Shown: piece by piece, positions 1-5,644 of the stretch
Layout: each line of letters begins with the position of its first letter
Numbering within the stretch: the stretch's first letter is position 1
DNA from: an uncultured Angelakisella sp.
Lineage (GTDB): Bacteria > Bacillota > Clostridia > Oscillospirales > Ruminococcaceae
Direction of reading: 5' to 3'
Length of the DNA: 12,135 bases
Assembly (NCBI GenBank): GCA_904420255.1
Contig: CAJFUT010000021.1
Coordinates: forward strand, 1-12,135
Translations under genes and position numbers: made by a program
The notes under the pieces: model-generated
Seen by the model: the letters and a program-made list of their open reading frames with translations, nothing else
Database searches by the model: none
What the model was told of the DNA's origin: nothing

Positions 1-61
1 AGCCACCCTGCACAGCCTGTCGCCTTAGAGGGGTCCAGGGCCCTCCCTGGTCAATCTTTGG

Positions 62-87
62 CCACTTTCTTTTGATCAAGAAAGTGG
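62..87. repeat. CACTTTCT-family hairpin, copy 1
   Basis: CCACTTTCTT, a 6-base TTGATC loop, then AAGAAAGTGG: a perfect 10-bp inverted repeat 26 bases long. Related copies lie at 223-248, 9943-9968 and 10035-10060. It is close to symmetrical, so either strand could form it. Confidence 0.8.
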
Positions 88-167
88 CGACACCGGCGTC
101 GGGCTTCTGCCTGACAATTTCTCAAACCACCGCATTACCCATGGCACAAGGTAAAACAAGCCCGGAC

Positions 168-184
168 TTCCGGTCCGACCGGAG
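168..184. repeat. CCGGT/ACCGG hairpin, copy 1
   Basis: Left arm TTCCGGT, loop CCG, right arm ACCGGAG: a 7-pair stem with a terminal T-G wobble. Copy 2 lies at 328-344. Copy 3, at 9978-9994, has CTCCGGT with loop GCG, so the wobble becomes C-G. All copies follow CCCGGA and precede GTA. At 168 and 9978 the CACTTTCT hairpin follows at nearly the same distance. Confidence 0.65.
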
Positions 185-222
185 TAATACCAGAAAGAGG
201 CCCCGTGCAGCGGATTCTTTGG

Positions 223-248
223 CCACTTTCTTTTGATCAAGAAAGTGG
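223..248. repeat. CACTTTCT-family hairpin, copy 2
   Basis: Identical in its 26 bases to copy 1, and exactly 161 bases away as part of the direct repeat. Confidence 0.8.
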
Positions 249-327
249 CGACCTCGGCCCAGGCCGATGGCTGACAAACTCTCAAACCTCTCCATTACCC
301 ATGGCACAAGGTAAAACAAGCCCGGAC

Positions 328-344
328 TTCCGGTCCGACCGGAG
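328..344. repeat. CCGGT/ACCGG hairpin, copy 2
   Basis: Identical to the copy at 168-184 and part of the second unit of the direct repeat. It lies just before the long hairpin at 351-387. Confidence 0.65.
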
Positions 345-350
345 TATCAA

Positions 351-387
351 TTAGAAAGAGGCCCTGTACCCTAGGGCCTCTTTCTAA
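351..387 (-). terminator. Long hairpin, likely terminator of the minus-strand PHP gene
   Basis: TTAGAAAGAGGCCC (351-364) pairs perfectly with GGGCCTCTTTCTAA (374-387), a 14-bp stem with a 9-base loop. Read on the minus strand, the descending arm is U-rich (CUCUUUCUAAUUG), though there is no long U run after the stem. It is 67 bases past the PHP stop codon, and the lower stem is A/T-rich. It may work in both directions. Confidence 0.55.
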
Positions 388-422
388 ACAAAGATAAAAG
401 AAAATCCAACGTCGCAGCAGGG

Positions 423-439
423 TGCGGGCGAAGCCCGCA
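423..439 (-). terminator. Short GC hairpin after the PHP gene
   Basis: TGCGGGC, loop GAA, GCCCGCA: a 7-bp stem 15 bases past the PHP stop. On the minus strand a T-rich stretch (GGATTTTCTTTTATC) follows about 20 bases later. That is too far for a textbook terminator, so it may only assist the longer hairpin downstream. Confidence 0.3.
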
Positions 440-453
440 AAGAGTGGATGCGG

Positions 454-1188
454 TTACAGGGCCACGCCCAGGAGGGCGAGGAGCCGCCGGCAGGCGTCCT
501 CCCCCGGGGGCCAGGAGAAGGCCGGGTCCCCCGGGTCCTTGATGTCCCCCAGGCGGTGGGCGTCGGAATTGCGGAGGATGGGGTAGCGGCCCAGGATGTC
601 CCGGCGGGCCCCGCCGGCGAAGAATTTCTCCGGCCGGCGCACCTCCGCCAGGGGGAACCCCGCCTCGTGGGGGAAGAAGCCCAGGTTGGAAAAGACGCTG
701 TTGGCGTCCCGGTCGATGTGGGCGGGGAAGGCGACGCCGCCGTATTTTTGGGCGAAGGCGGGCATTTGGTCCACCGAAAGGCCGGTGGCGCTGATGAGCA
801 GCTTCTCCACCTGGCCCAGGGGCTCCTCCCGGGGGCCCATGAGGAGCTGGTTGCCGAAGATGGCCGGGTCGTTTTTCACCGGCAGCAGGGAGGCGTAGAC
901 CTCCTCCCCCGCCGCCAGGGCGGAATCCAGGTCGGGGAAGAGGCAGACCACATGGACCTCCTCCGAGGTGGTCACCTCCATGCCGGGGATGACGGTGAGG
1001 GGGAGGCGGAATTCCCTGGCCGCCGCCATCACCGCCCCGGCGTTGCGGCAGGAATTGTGGTCGGTGACGGCGATGACCGAAAGCCCCATGAGGGCCGCCA
1101 TGTTGGCCACGTTGGGAGGGGTCATGTCGTCGTCCCCGCAGGGGGAAAGGCAGGTGTGGATGTGCAGGTCGTATGCCGGCCCCGCCAC
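454..1188 (-). CDS. PHP-domain metal-dependent phosphoesterase
   Basis: This 244-residue protein belongs to the PHP (polymerase and histidinol phosphatase) family, likely a cytosolic metal-dependent phosphoesterase. Visible metal-ligand motifs are DLHIHT (H9, H11), TDHN (D43, H44), GMEV (E71), EVHVV (H79), AHIDRD (H157, D159) and NSDAH (D209, H211), which cover the whole PHP fold. The start is a GTG at 1188, because AAAGGAGG lies about 8 bases upstream and DLHIH must sit near the N-terminus. It is last in the minus-strand set, 55 bases after the YcxB-like gene, and that A/T-rich gap could hold its own promoter. PHP genes often accompany DRTGG and hydrogenase-like genes in Clostridia, as I recall. 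The substrate is unknown; nucleotide or phosphorylated small molecules are possible. Family call is secure, role is not. Confidence 0.88.
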   Translation of the reverse strand: MAGPAYDLHIHTCLSPCGDDDMTPPNVANMAALMGLSVIAVTDHNSCRNAGAVMAAAREFRLPLTVIPGMEVTTSEEVHVVCLFPDLDSALAAGEEVYASLLPVKNDPAIFGNQLLMGPREEPLGQVEKLLISATGLSVDQMPAFAQKYGGVAFPAHIDRDANSVFSNLGFFPHEAGFPLAEVRRPEKFFAGGARRDILGRYPILRNSDAHRLGDIKDPGDPAFSWPPGEDACRRLLALLGVAL

Positions 1189-1243
1189 AGGCGTCCCCTC
1201 CTTTCGTGATATACAAATTGTAATATATGATGGATATTTTACG

Positions 1244-1756
1244 TTATGGCTTGAACCGCGGCCCCAGCGCCTGGGCCAGGAATTCCCGGAGCTGCCAGGG
1301 TTCCCCCAGGGTCATCCCCGCCTTCCCCACCAGCAGGGCCTGCTCCCGGGAGGTGTAAAGGTAAAAATATTCCGGCCCCTCCAGGGCCCGGATAAGCTGA
1401 TGGTAGTAATAAAACCCCTGGGTCTGGCGGCTGGCGTATTCCACCCGGTCGGGATAGAAGCGCAGACGGTAGACCGGCACGGCCTCGGGGGTGCTGGCCC
1501 GCACCGCCACCCGGCCGGTGAGGAAGCGCCCCTCCAGCAGCAGGAGGGCTCCCCCCGCCGCCACCAGCAGCCAGGCGCTGGCCCCCAGCTCCGAGAAGGG
1601 CAGCAGCAGGGAGCCCACCCCCACCAGCAGGAGCAGGCCCCCCAGCAGGGGCAGCAGCGCCAGCATCACCAGGTGGGTGCGGCGGTAGTGGATTTTGGCA
1701 AAATCCCGGAGGGCTTTTTGGTCATAGGGGGTGACAGCCTCAAAAAAGTGCTCCAT
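1244..1756 (-). CDS. YcxB-like membrane protein
   Basis: This 170-residue protein has two hydrophobic stretches, about residues 29-52 and 57-75, joined by a short SELGAS turn, so it probably forms a membrane hairpin. A soluble C-terminal part follows. That part has the look of the YcxB family: aromatic-rich YYYHQ, the PEYFYLYTSREQALLV strand pair, then LREFL near the end. The function of YcxB proteins is not known. The ATG at 1756 has TGGAGG about 6 bases upstream. It is separated by 52 A/T-rich bases from the DRTGG gene before it and 55 bases from the PHP gene after it, so it may be transcribed apart from the hydrogenase-sensing genes. Nothing in the sequence ties it to hydrogen metabolism. 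Confidence 0.75.
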   Translation of the reverse strand: MEHFFEAVTPYDQKALRDFAKIHYRRTHLVMLALLPLLGGLLLLVGVGSLLLPFSELGASAWLLVAAGGALLLLEGRFLTGRVAVRASTPEAVPVYRLRFYPDRVEYASRQTQGFYYYHQLIRALEGPEYFYLYTSREQALLVGKAGMTLGEPWQLREFLAQALGPRFKP

Positions 1757-1808
1757 CAGGGCCTCCAGAAAATACGGTTTGTATAAATCGAAATAAAATA
1801 TACCAGAA

Positions 1809-2141
1809 TCAGATTCCCAGGGCCTTGGCCAAAGCGGAGGCCGCCTGGAAAACCGGCAGCCTGGTGGCCAGGACGGCCACCCCCTCCCGGCCGGCCCGGT
1901 CCCGGGCGTCGGCGTCCAGGGGCATCCCCTCGGCCAGGACGATGCAGGCGCAGTCGGCCATCACCGCCACGGCGATGGAGTTGAGGTTGCCCATCACCGT
2001 CACCCAGGCGCAGTCCGCCGGGGCCCGGCCCATGACGATGGAAAGGAGGTCGCAGCAATAGACGCCGCCGGCGACCTCCCGCTCCCCACCGCCGCAGAGG
2101 ATCTCAAAGCCGCAGGCCGCGGTCAGCTCCCGTACCGTCAT
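1809..2141 (-). CDS. DRTGG-domain protein (second copy)
   Basis: This 110-residue protein consists of one DRTGG-type domain. Recognisable parts are GGVYCCDLLSIVMGRA (26-40), AWVTVMGNLNSIAVAVMAD (45-63), CIVLAEG (66-72) and the terminal GVAVLATRLPVFQAA. DRTGG domains occur next to CBS domains, in phosphotransacetylase N-termini and beside HprK-like proteins; a ligand-binding or regulatory role is assumed. The ATG at 2141 overlaps the TGA of the HydS-like gene (ATGA), so the two are translationally coupled, and GGAGG lies upstream within that gene. A paralogue sits at the head of the same operon (3914-4267). The literal DRTGG tetrapeptide is absent, which is common for short versions. Confidence 0.8.
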   Translation of the reverse strand: MTVRELTAACGFEILCGGGEREVAGGVYCCDLLSIVMGRAPADCAWVTVMGNLNSIAVAVMADCACIVLAEGMPLDADARDRAGREGVAVLATRLPVFQAASALAKALGI

Positions 2142-3463
2142 TGGGGGGAAACCTCCTCTCCCTCTTCAGCCCGGGGCTTTTCCCCGAAGCTCTCGGCCAT
2201 CATGGTTTCCATCACCGCCTCCAGCTTCTCCTTGAGGACATAGATGCAGCTGTCCTCGGCGGCGTAGCCCCGGACGATGTCCTCGGCCAGGGCCCGGCAG
2301 GAGGGAGCCCCGCAGGAGCCGCAGTCCAGCCCCGGCAGCCGCTCCTCGATCTCGGACATTTTGGAGAGCATCTCCATGGCCCGCAGGGGGTCGGGGTCCA
2401 GCTGCATCACCGGGGCGAAGGGCACCTCCCGGTCCCATTTGGCCTCGGGGGGGATGGCGTCCTCCAGGTGGTTGCAGGAAACGGGGCGGTAGCGCCCCAG
2501 GCGTTTCAGGCGGGCGGCGGCCACATAGGGGTTCTCGATGGTGAGGACCCCGCCCACGCAGCCGGAGGCGCAGGCGTCCAGCTCCACGAAATCCAGCCCC
2601 CGGAGCTTTTCGTCCTCCATGTCCTCCAGCACCCGGATGACGTTCTCGATGCCGTCGGCGGCCAGGTACCGCTCGTGGAGGGTGGCGGCGGCCTCGCCGC
2701 CGCTGCGGCCCCAGCCGATGCCGGTCTTGCCGGCGGCCGCCAGCTCCTGGAGGGTGGCGGGGAGGGCCTTCATGGTGCCCAGCAGGTGGGGGTACACCTC
2801 GCTGACGCTCACCACCAGGTCGATATCGCTGCGGGCGGTGCCCAGGGGGTGCTTGGCCGCCGTCACCTTGGCGGGGCAGGGGGAGATGAAGACGCAGCCG
2901 ATCTCCGCCGGGGAAAGGCCGGTGCGCCGGGCCGCCTGGCGCTTGGCGATCCGGGCGGCCAGCTCCACCGGGGCCTGGAGGGGCAGGACGTTGCCCAGCA
3001 GCTGGGGGAACCGCACCCGGATGAGCCGCAGCACCGCCGGGCAGGCGGAGGAGATCACCGGCCGCTCCAGGAGGCCCTGGCTCAGCAGCAGCCGGGTGGC
3101 GTCGCTCACCAGCTCGGCGGCGGCCGCCACCTCAAAGACCTGGTCGAAGCCCATGGCGATGAGGCCCCCCAGCACCAGGTCCACGTCGTCCAGGTTGTTG
3201 AACTGGCCGTAGAGGGCGGGGGCGGGGAGGGCGATCTTCCAGCGGAACCGCTCCATGCCCGCCAGGCGGTCGGTGACGGCCCGCTTGGCGTGGTGGGGGC
3301 AGACCCGGATGCACTCCCCGCAGTCGATGCAGCGGTCCCTCAGGATGTGGGCCTTGCCCCCCCGGACCCGGATGGCCTCGGTGGGGCACCGCTTGACGCA
3401 GGTGATGCACCCCTTGCAGGCGTCGGGATTCAGCGTTACCGAGTGAAAATATTGTTCTTCCAT
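2138..3463 (-). CDS. HydS-like sensory [FeFe]-hydrogenase relative
   Basis: This 441-residue protein starts with two [4Fe-4S] ferredoxin motifs (C16, C19, C22, C26 and C45, C48, C51, C55). A hydrogenase H-domain follows, then a C-terminal Fe-S motif CGSCGAPSC (C381, C384, C389, with C406). The H-cluster motifs are altered: L1 reads SSACPAV (A140-C141), L2 reads SPCPAK without the usual glutamate, and L3 reads DACASGCVGG (C298, C302). The four likely cluster-ligand cysteines remain (C141, C196, C298, C302), but alanine replaces the proton-relay cysteine of catalytic enzymes. I recall the same change in the group D sensory enzyme TamHydS of Thermoanaerobacter mathranii. No PAS domain is present. 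AAGGAAC precedes the ATG by about 8 bases. It likely senses H2 or redox state for the adjacent ATPase and DRTGG partners; a cluster-scaffold role is the alternative. Confidence 0.85.
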   Translation of the reverse strand: MEEQYFHSVTLNPDACKGCITCVKRCPTEAIRVRGGKAHILRDRCIDCGECIRVCPHHAKRAVTDRLAGMERFRWKIALPAPALYGQFNNLDDVDLVLGGLIAMGFDQVFEVAAAAELVSDATRLLLSQGLLERPVISSACPAVLRLIRVRFPQLLGNVLPLQAPVELAARIAKRQAARRTGLSPAEIGCVFISPCPAKVTAAKHPLGTARSDIDLVVSVSEVYPHLLGTMKALPATLQELAAAGKTGIGWGRSGGEAAATLHERYLAADGIENVIRVLEDMEDEKLRGLDFVELDACASGCVGGVLTIENPYVAAARLKRLGRYRPVSCNHLEDAIPPEAKWDREVPFAPVMQLDPDPLRAMEMLSKMSEIEERLPGLDCGSCGAPSCRALAEDIVRGYAAEDSCIYVLKEKLEAVMETMMAESFGEKPRAEEGEEVSPQ

Positions 3464-3491
3464 GGCGTTGTTCCTTCCCGGGGAAGCGGGC

Positions 3492-3917
3492 CTATCCCCT
3501 CAGATAGACGGTCATGGTGACGGTGGTGCCCTCCCCCACGGTGCTTTCCACCTTCATCTCGTCGGAATATTTCTTCATGTTGGGCAGCCCCATCCCGGCC
3601 CCGAAGCCCAGGCTGCGGACGTTGTCCGGGGCGGTGCTCCACCCCTCCTCCATGGCCTTGGCGATGTCCGGGATGCCGGGGCCGTGGTCGGAAAGGACCA
3701 TGTGGACCTTTTCGCCGTCGATGTCCACGTCGATGGTGCCGCCGCCCCCGTGGATCACCAGGTTGATCTCCCCCTCGTACATGGCGATGGAAACCTTCCG
3801 CACCACCTCGGGGGGGAAGCCCAGCTTCTTGAGGGTGCCTTTCACGGCGCCGGAGGCCTCCCCCGCCCGGGTGAAGTCGTCCCCCGGCACCTGGTAGGTG
3901 TAATGAAGCCCGCTCAT
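3492..3917 (-). CDS. RsbW/RsbT-like ATP-binding protein (GHKL fold)
   Basis: This 141-residue single-domain GHKL ATPase resembles anti-sigma factors and serine/threonine switch kinases. The N-box is SIAMYEGEINLVIH (43-56), the G1 box DHGPGIPD (77-84), and the ATP lid and G2 region GFGAGMGLPNMKKYSD (104-119), ending with GEGTTV. There is no dimerisation/phosphoacceptor domain, so it is not a histidine kinase. Its start overlaps the upstream DRTGG stop (ATGA), and the HydS-like gene follows after 28 bases. Proteins of this kind phosphorylate STAS-domain antagonists or bind sigma factors, but no sigma factor or STAS gene is in the window. Whether it keeps kinase activity cannot be told. Its position between a DRTGG protein and an H-cluster protein makes it the likely output or transducer of that sensor. 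Confidence 0.83.
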   Translation of the reverse strand: MSGLHYTYQVPGDDFTRAGEASGAVKGTLKKLGFPPEVVRKVSIAMYEGEINLVIHGGGGTIDVDIDGEKVHMVLSDHGPGIPDIAKAMEEGWSTAPDNVRSLGFGAGMGLPNMKKYSDEMKVESTVGEGTTVTMTVYLRG

Positions 3918-4267
3918 CGGATGGCCAGCCCCCCGTTCAGGCCCGCCTGGTACAGCAGGCCGCAGGAGGTGAACATCCGGTGGGGGGAGGACATGACGGC
4001 AATGCCCTTCTCCCGGGCCAGGTCCAGGATCTCCGGCCCCGGCTCCTTGTCCCGCACAAAGATGACGCAGACCATGTCCATCATCTCGGCGGTGCGGATC
4101 ACCTGCTGGTTCACCAGGCCGGTGAGCAGCAGGGCCTGGTCCTTGACATAGGCCAGCACGTCGCTCATCAGGTCGCTGCCGCAGGCGGTGTTCACCGTCT
4201 TGTCCAGGGATTCTTCCCCTGTCAGCAGCCGGGCGTCCAAAATGGTTTGTACTTCCCGAAGGGTCAT
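3914..4267 (-). CDS. DRTGG-domain protein (first copy)
   Basis: This 117-residue protein is a single DRTGG-type domain. Visible are ACGSDLMSDVLAYVKDQALL (28-47), LVNQQVIRTAEMMDMVCVIF (51-70), the helix PEILDLAREKGIAV and the terminal FTSCGLLYQAG. I chose the ATG at 4267 because GGGAGGAGAGG lies about 9 bases upstream and the family starts here; an in-frame extension to 4327 would add 20 residues unlike the family. It is the first gene after the strong minus-strand promoter and overlaps the next gene by four bases. It has the same fold and key positions as the protein at 1809-2141. A regulatory ligand-binding role is presumed from the family, and the ligand is unknown. Confidence 0.82.
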   Translation of the reverse strand: MTLREVQTILDARLLTGEESLDKTVNTACGSDLMSDVLAYVKDQALLLTGLVNQQVIRTAEMMDMVCVIFVRDKEPGPEILDLAREKGIAVMSSPHRMFTSCGLLYQAGLNGGLAIR

Positions 4268-4291
4268 CTGCGATCCTCTCCTCCCAATTCC

Positions 4292-4320
4292 AAAAAGCCC
4301 GCCGGTCCCCCGGCGCTTTT
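4292..4320 (-). terminator. Terminator-like hairpin in the sensor operon leader (possible attenuator)
   Basis: On the minus strand AAAAGC-GCCGG (4320-4310), loop GGGA, CCGGC (4305-4301), a GG bulge, then GC and TTTTT. It makes an 11-bp stem ending in a U run. It begins only about 6 bases after the predicted transcription start and ends 24 bases before the first start codon. It could end transcripts early or protect the 5' end. Confidence 0.55.
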
Positions 4321-4332
4321 GATACAATTCAC

Positions 4333-4361
4333 ATTATACCATTGGAAAAAGGGAATGACAA
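4333..4361 (-). promoter_or_regulatory. Sigma-A promoter of the minus-strand sensor operon
   Basis: On the minus strand, TTGTCA (4361-4356), a 17-base spacer, then TATAAT (4338-4333). The -10 box is perfect and the -35 box has five of six consensus bases. The predicted start is near 4326, leaving a leader of about 59 bases before the DRTGG start. Confidence 0.8.
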
Positions 4362-4413
4362 TTGCAGGAAATGTAGAATCGACGAAAAATTATCAAGCTT
4401 TCCACCGGAGTCC

Positions 4414-4443
4414 ATGACAAACCCAAACCGGCTATGTTATAAT
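4414..4443 (+). promoter_or_regulatory. Sigma-A promoter of the hydrogenase operon, extended -10
   Basis: ATGACA (4414-4419), an 18-base spacer, then TATAAT (4438-4443), with TG one base upstream of the -10 box (TGTTATAAT). Five of six -35 bases match. The predicted start is near 4450, giving a leader of about 110 bases before hydC. Confidence 0.8.
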
Positions 4444-4471
4444 AAAAAAGCAACCGATTTGCCGTTTCGCC

Positions 4472-4536
4472 CCTCCCGGCCCCTGCGGGGCGGAGGAGGG
4501 ACGGATTGTTCTGCCCCGGGGCGGCGCGCCCGCCCC
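4472..4536 (+). promoter_or_regulatory. Two GC-rich leader hairpins before hydC
   Basis: Hairpin 1 at 4472-4496 is CCTCC-cg-GCCCC, loop TGC, GGGGC-GGAGG. Hairpin 2 at 4518-4536 is GGGGCGG, loop CGCGC, CCGCCCC. Hairpin 2 ends three bases before the AAGGAGG ribosome site (4540-4546), so its folding may influence translation. Neither has a strong U run, so they are not clear terminators. Confidence 0.45.
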
Positions 4537-4559
4537 ATGAAGGAGGTAACGAAGAAACC

Positions 4560-5057
4560 ATGTCCAACAGAATCTGCAAAATCCCTTTCAAGGGGACGGA
4601 AAACCAGGAGCGGGAGCTCAGGAGCCTCATTGAGAAGCTCCGGGACCAGGAGGGGGCCCTGATGCCCATCCTCCAGGGGGCCCAGGGCATCTACGGCTAC
4701 CTGCCCATCGAGGTGATGAAGATCATCGCCGCCGAGATGGGGGTCTCCCTGGAAACGGTGTACGGGGTGGCCACCTTCTATTCCCAGTTCACCCTGAACC
4801 CCAAGGGCCAGTATAAAATCTCGGTCTGCCTGGGCACCGCCTGCTACGTCAAGGGCTCCGGGGAGGTCTACAGCCGCCTCCAGGAGCGGCTGGGCATCGG
4901 CAGCGGGGAATGCACCCCCGACGGGAAGTTCTCCCTGGAGGCCTGCCGGTGCATCGGCGCTTGCGGCCTGGCCCCGGTGATGACCGTCAACGACGAGGTC
5001 TACGGCCGGCTGGTGGCCGACGACGTGGACGAGATCCTGGCCAAGTACCAGGACTGA
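4560..5057 (+). CDS. hydC: HydC, NuoE-like 2Fe-2S subunit of bifurcating [FeFe]-hydrogenase
   Basis: This 165-residue subunit has a helical N-terminal part and a thioredoxin-like [2Fe-2S] domain with C90, C95, C131 and C135 (C-x4-C and C-x3-C, within SVCLGTAC and CRCIGAC). Length and motifs match HydC/NuoE, the 24-kDa type subunit that carries the single 2Fe-2S cluster beside the flavin subunit. I start it at the ATG of MSNRICKI; AAGGAGG is about 13 bases upstream, a rather wide gap. A TTG further up would add residues that belong to the GC hairpin and look non-coding. It is first in the hydrogenase operon, and the next gene starts 4 bases after its stop. Confidence 0.93.
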   Translation: MSNRICKIPFKGTENQERELRSLIEKLRDQEGALMPILQGAQGIYGYLPIEVMKIIAAEMGVSLETVYGVATFYSQFTLNPKGQYKISVCLGTACYVKGSGEVYSRLQERLGIGSGECTPDGKFSLEACRCIGACGLAPVMTVNDEVYGRLVADDVDEILAKYQD

Positions 5058-5061
5058 GGCC

Positions 5062-5643
5062 ATGATGCAGGAACTGTCCCTCAACGTCCTGGACGTGGCG
5101 GAAAATTCCGTCCGGGCGGGGGCCACCCTCATTGAGATCACGGTGGAGGAGGACACCGCCGCCGACCTCCTGGCCATCACCATCGCCGACAACGGCAAAG
5201 GGATGACCGAGGAGCAGGTCCGCCAGGTCACCGACCCCTTCTTCACCACCCGGACCACCCGGCGGGTGGGGCTGGGGGTGCCCTTTTTCAAGATGGCGGC
5301 GGAGCTTTCCGGCGGCGGGCTCCAGATCCGGAGCCAGCCGGGCAAAGGCACCGTGGTCACCGCCAGATTCGGCCTTGGGAGCATCGACCGGATGCCCCTG
5401 GGGGATATGGAGGGGACCATCCGCACCCTGGTCCAGGGGAGCCCGGGGATCGACTTTGTCTACACCCGCCGGCTGGACGGGCGGGAGCTGCGGATGGATA
5501 CCCGGGAATTCCGCCGGGTGCTGGGGGAGGGGATCCCCCTGGACGACCCCCAGGTGCTGGGGTTTTTGGAAGAATATCTCCGTGAAAATACCCGGGAGCT
5601 GCTGCATCCCGGGACCGAAACTGCAGAGGAGGAACGCGCTTAA
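5062..5643 (+). CDS. Lone HATPase (GHKL) protein inside the hydrogenase operon
   Basis: This 193-residue protein has a GHKL ATP-binding domain: N-box LDVAENSVRAGA (10-21), G1 box DNGKGM (43-48), a shortened lid with DPFFTT, G2 region GLGVPFFKMAAELSGG (70-85) and GKGT (94-97). After about residue 105 comes a C-terminal tail without a recognised fold (SIDRMPLGDMEGTIRTL onward). There is no HisKA domain, receiver or membrane segment. It sits between hydC and the ferredoxin-like gene, with gaps of 4 bases and 1 base, so it is made together with the enzyme. As I recall, similar genes accompany clostridial HydABC operons, but their role is not established. It differs from the RsbW-like protein of the divergent operon. 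It may be a regulator or an ATP-dependent assembly factor. Confidence 0.85.
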   Translation: MMQELSLNVLDVAENSVRAGATLIEITVEEDTAADLLAITIADNGKGMTEEQVRQVTDPFFTTRTTRRVGLGVPFFKMAAELSGGGLQIRSQPGKGTVVTARFGLGSIDRMPLGDMEGTIRTLVQGSPGIDFVYTRRLDGRELRMDTREFRRVLGEGIPLDDPQVLGFLEEYLRENTRELLHPGTETAEEERA

Positions 5644-5644
5644 C

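Larger units (their letters stand above)
56..369. repeat. Two-copy direct repeat, about 161 bp per unit
   Basis: Unit 1 starts near 56 and unit 2 near 217, an offset of 161 bases (160 in the later part after one indel). Each unit has, in order, a CCACTTTCTT/AAGAAAGTGG hairpin, a diverged middle, a conserved stretch around ATTACCCATGGCACAAGG, a second hairpin in the CCGGTCCGACCGG core, and AGAAAGAGGCCC. The conserved and diverged blocks alternate, so this is an old duplication. The same hairpin modules return at 9943-10060 on the far side of the hydrogenase genes, which points to a dispersed repeat family rather than a local accident. No transposase is present. Confidence 0.75.
1..453. other. 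Non-coding left flank, 453 bases
   Basis: I see no credible gene here. It contains a small hairpin at 35-50 (CCAGGG/CCCTGG, 4-base loop), the two-copy direct repeat at 56-369, a long hairpin at 351-387 and a short hairpin at 423-439. Short open frames in this stretch come from the repeats and resemble no protein family. The right part is the 3' untranslated region of the minus-strand PHP gene. Confidence 0.7.
4268..4559. promoter_or_regulatory. Divergent intergenic control region
   Basis: These 292 bases separate the sensor operon (minus) from the hydrogenase operon (plus). They hold two divergent promoters whose -35 boxes are 52 bases apart, a terminator-like hairpin just downstream of the minus start, and two GC-rich hairpins in the plus leader. 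I looked for a Rex-type palindrome (TTGTGAA or TTGTTAA with its mirror) and did not find one. Confidence 0.75.

Noticed and set aside
76..319. Two small minus-strand open frames in the left repeats
   Set aside because: Both derive from the direct repeat, share the same peptide by duplication and resemble no protein.
1757..1808. Promoter for the YcxB-like gene (TTCTGG, 17 bases, TATACA on the minus strand)
   Set aside because: The A/T-rich gap is suggestive, but the -35 match is too poor to call it.
2141..3520. Plus-strand open frame opposite the HydS-like gene
   Set aside because: Gly/His/Gln-rich translation without family features; the minus strand encodes two ferredoxin motifs and an H-domain.
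4333..4443. Rex-type operator between the divergent promoters
   Set aside because: Redox control by Rex would be plausible, but I find no TTGTGAA/TTCACAA-like palindrome.
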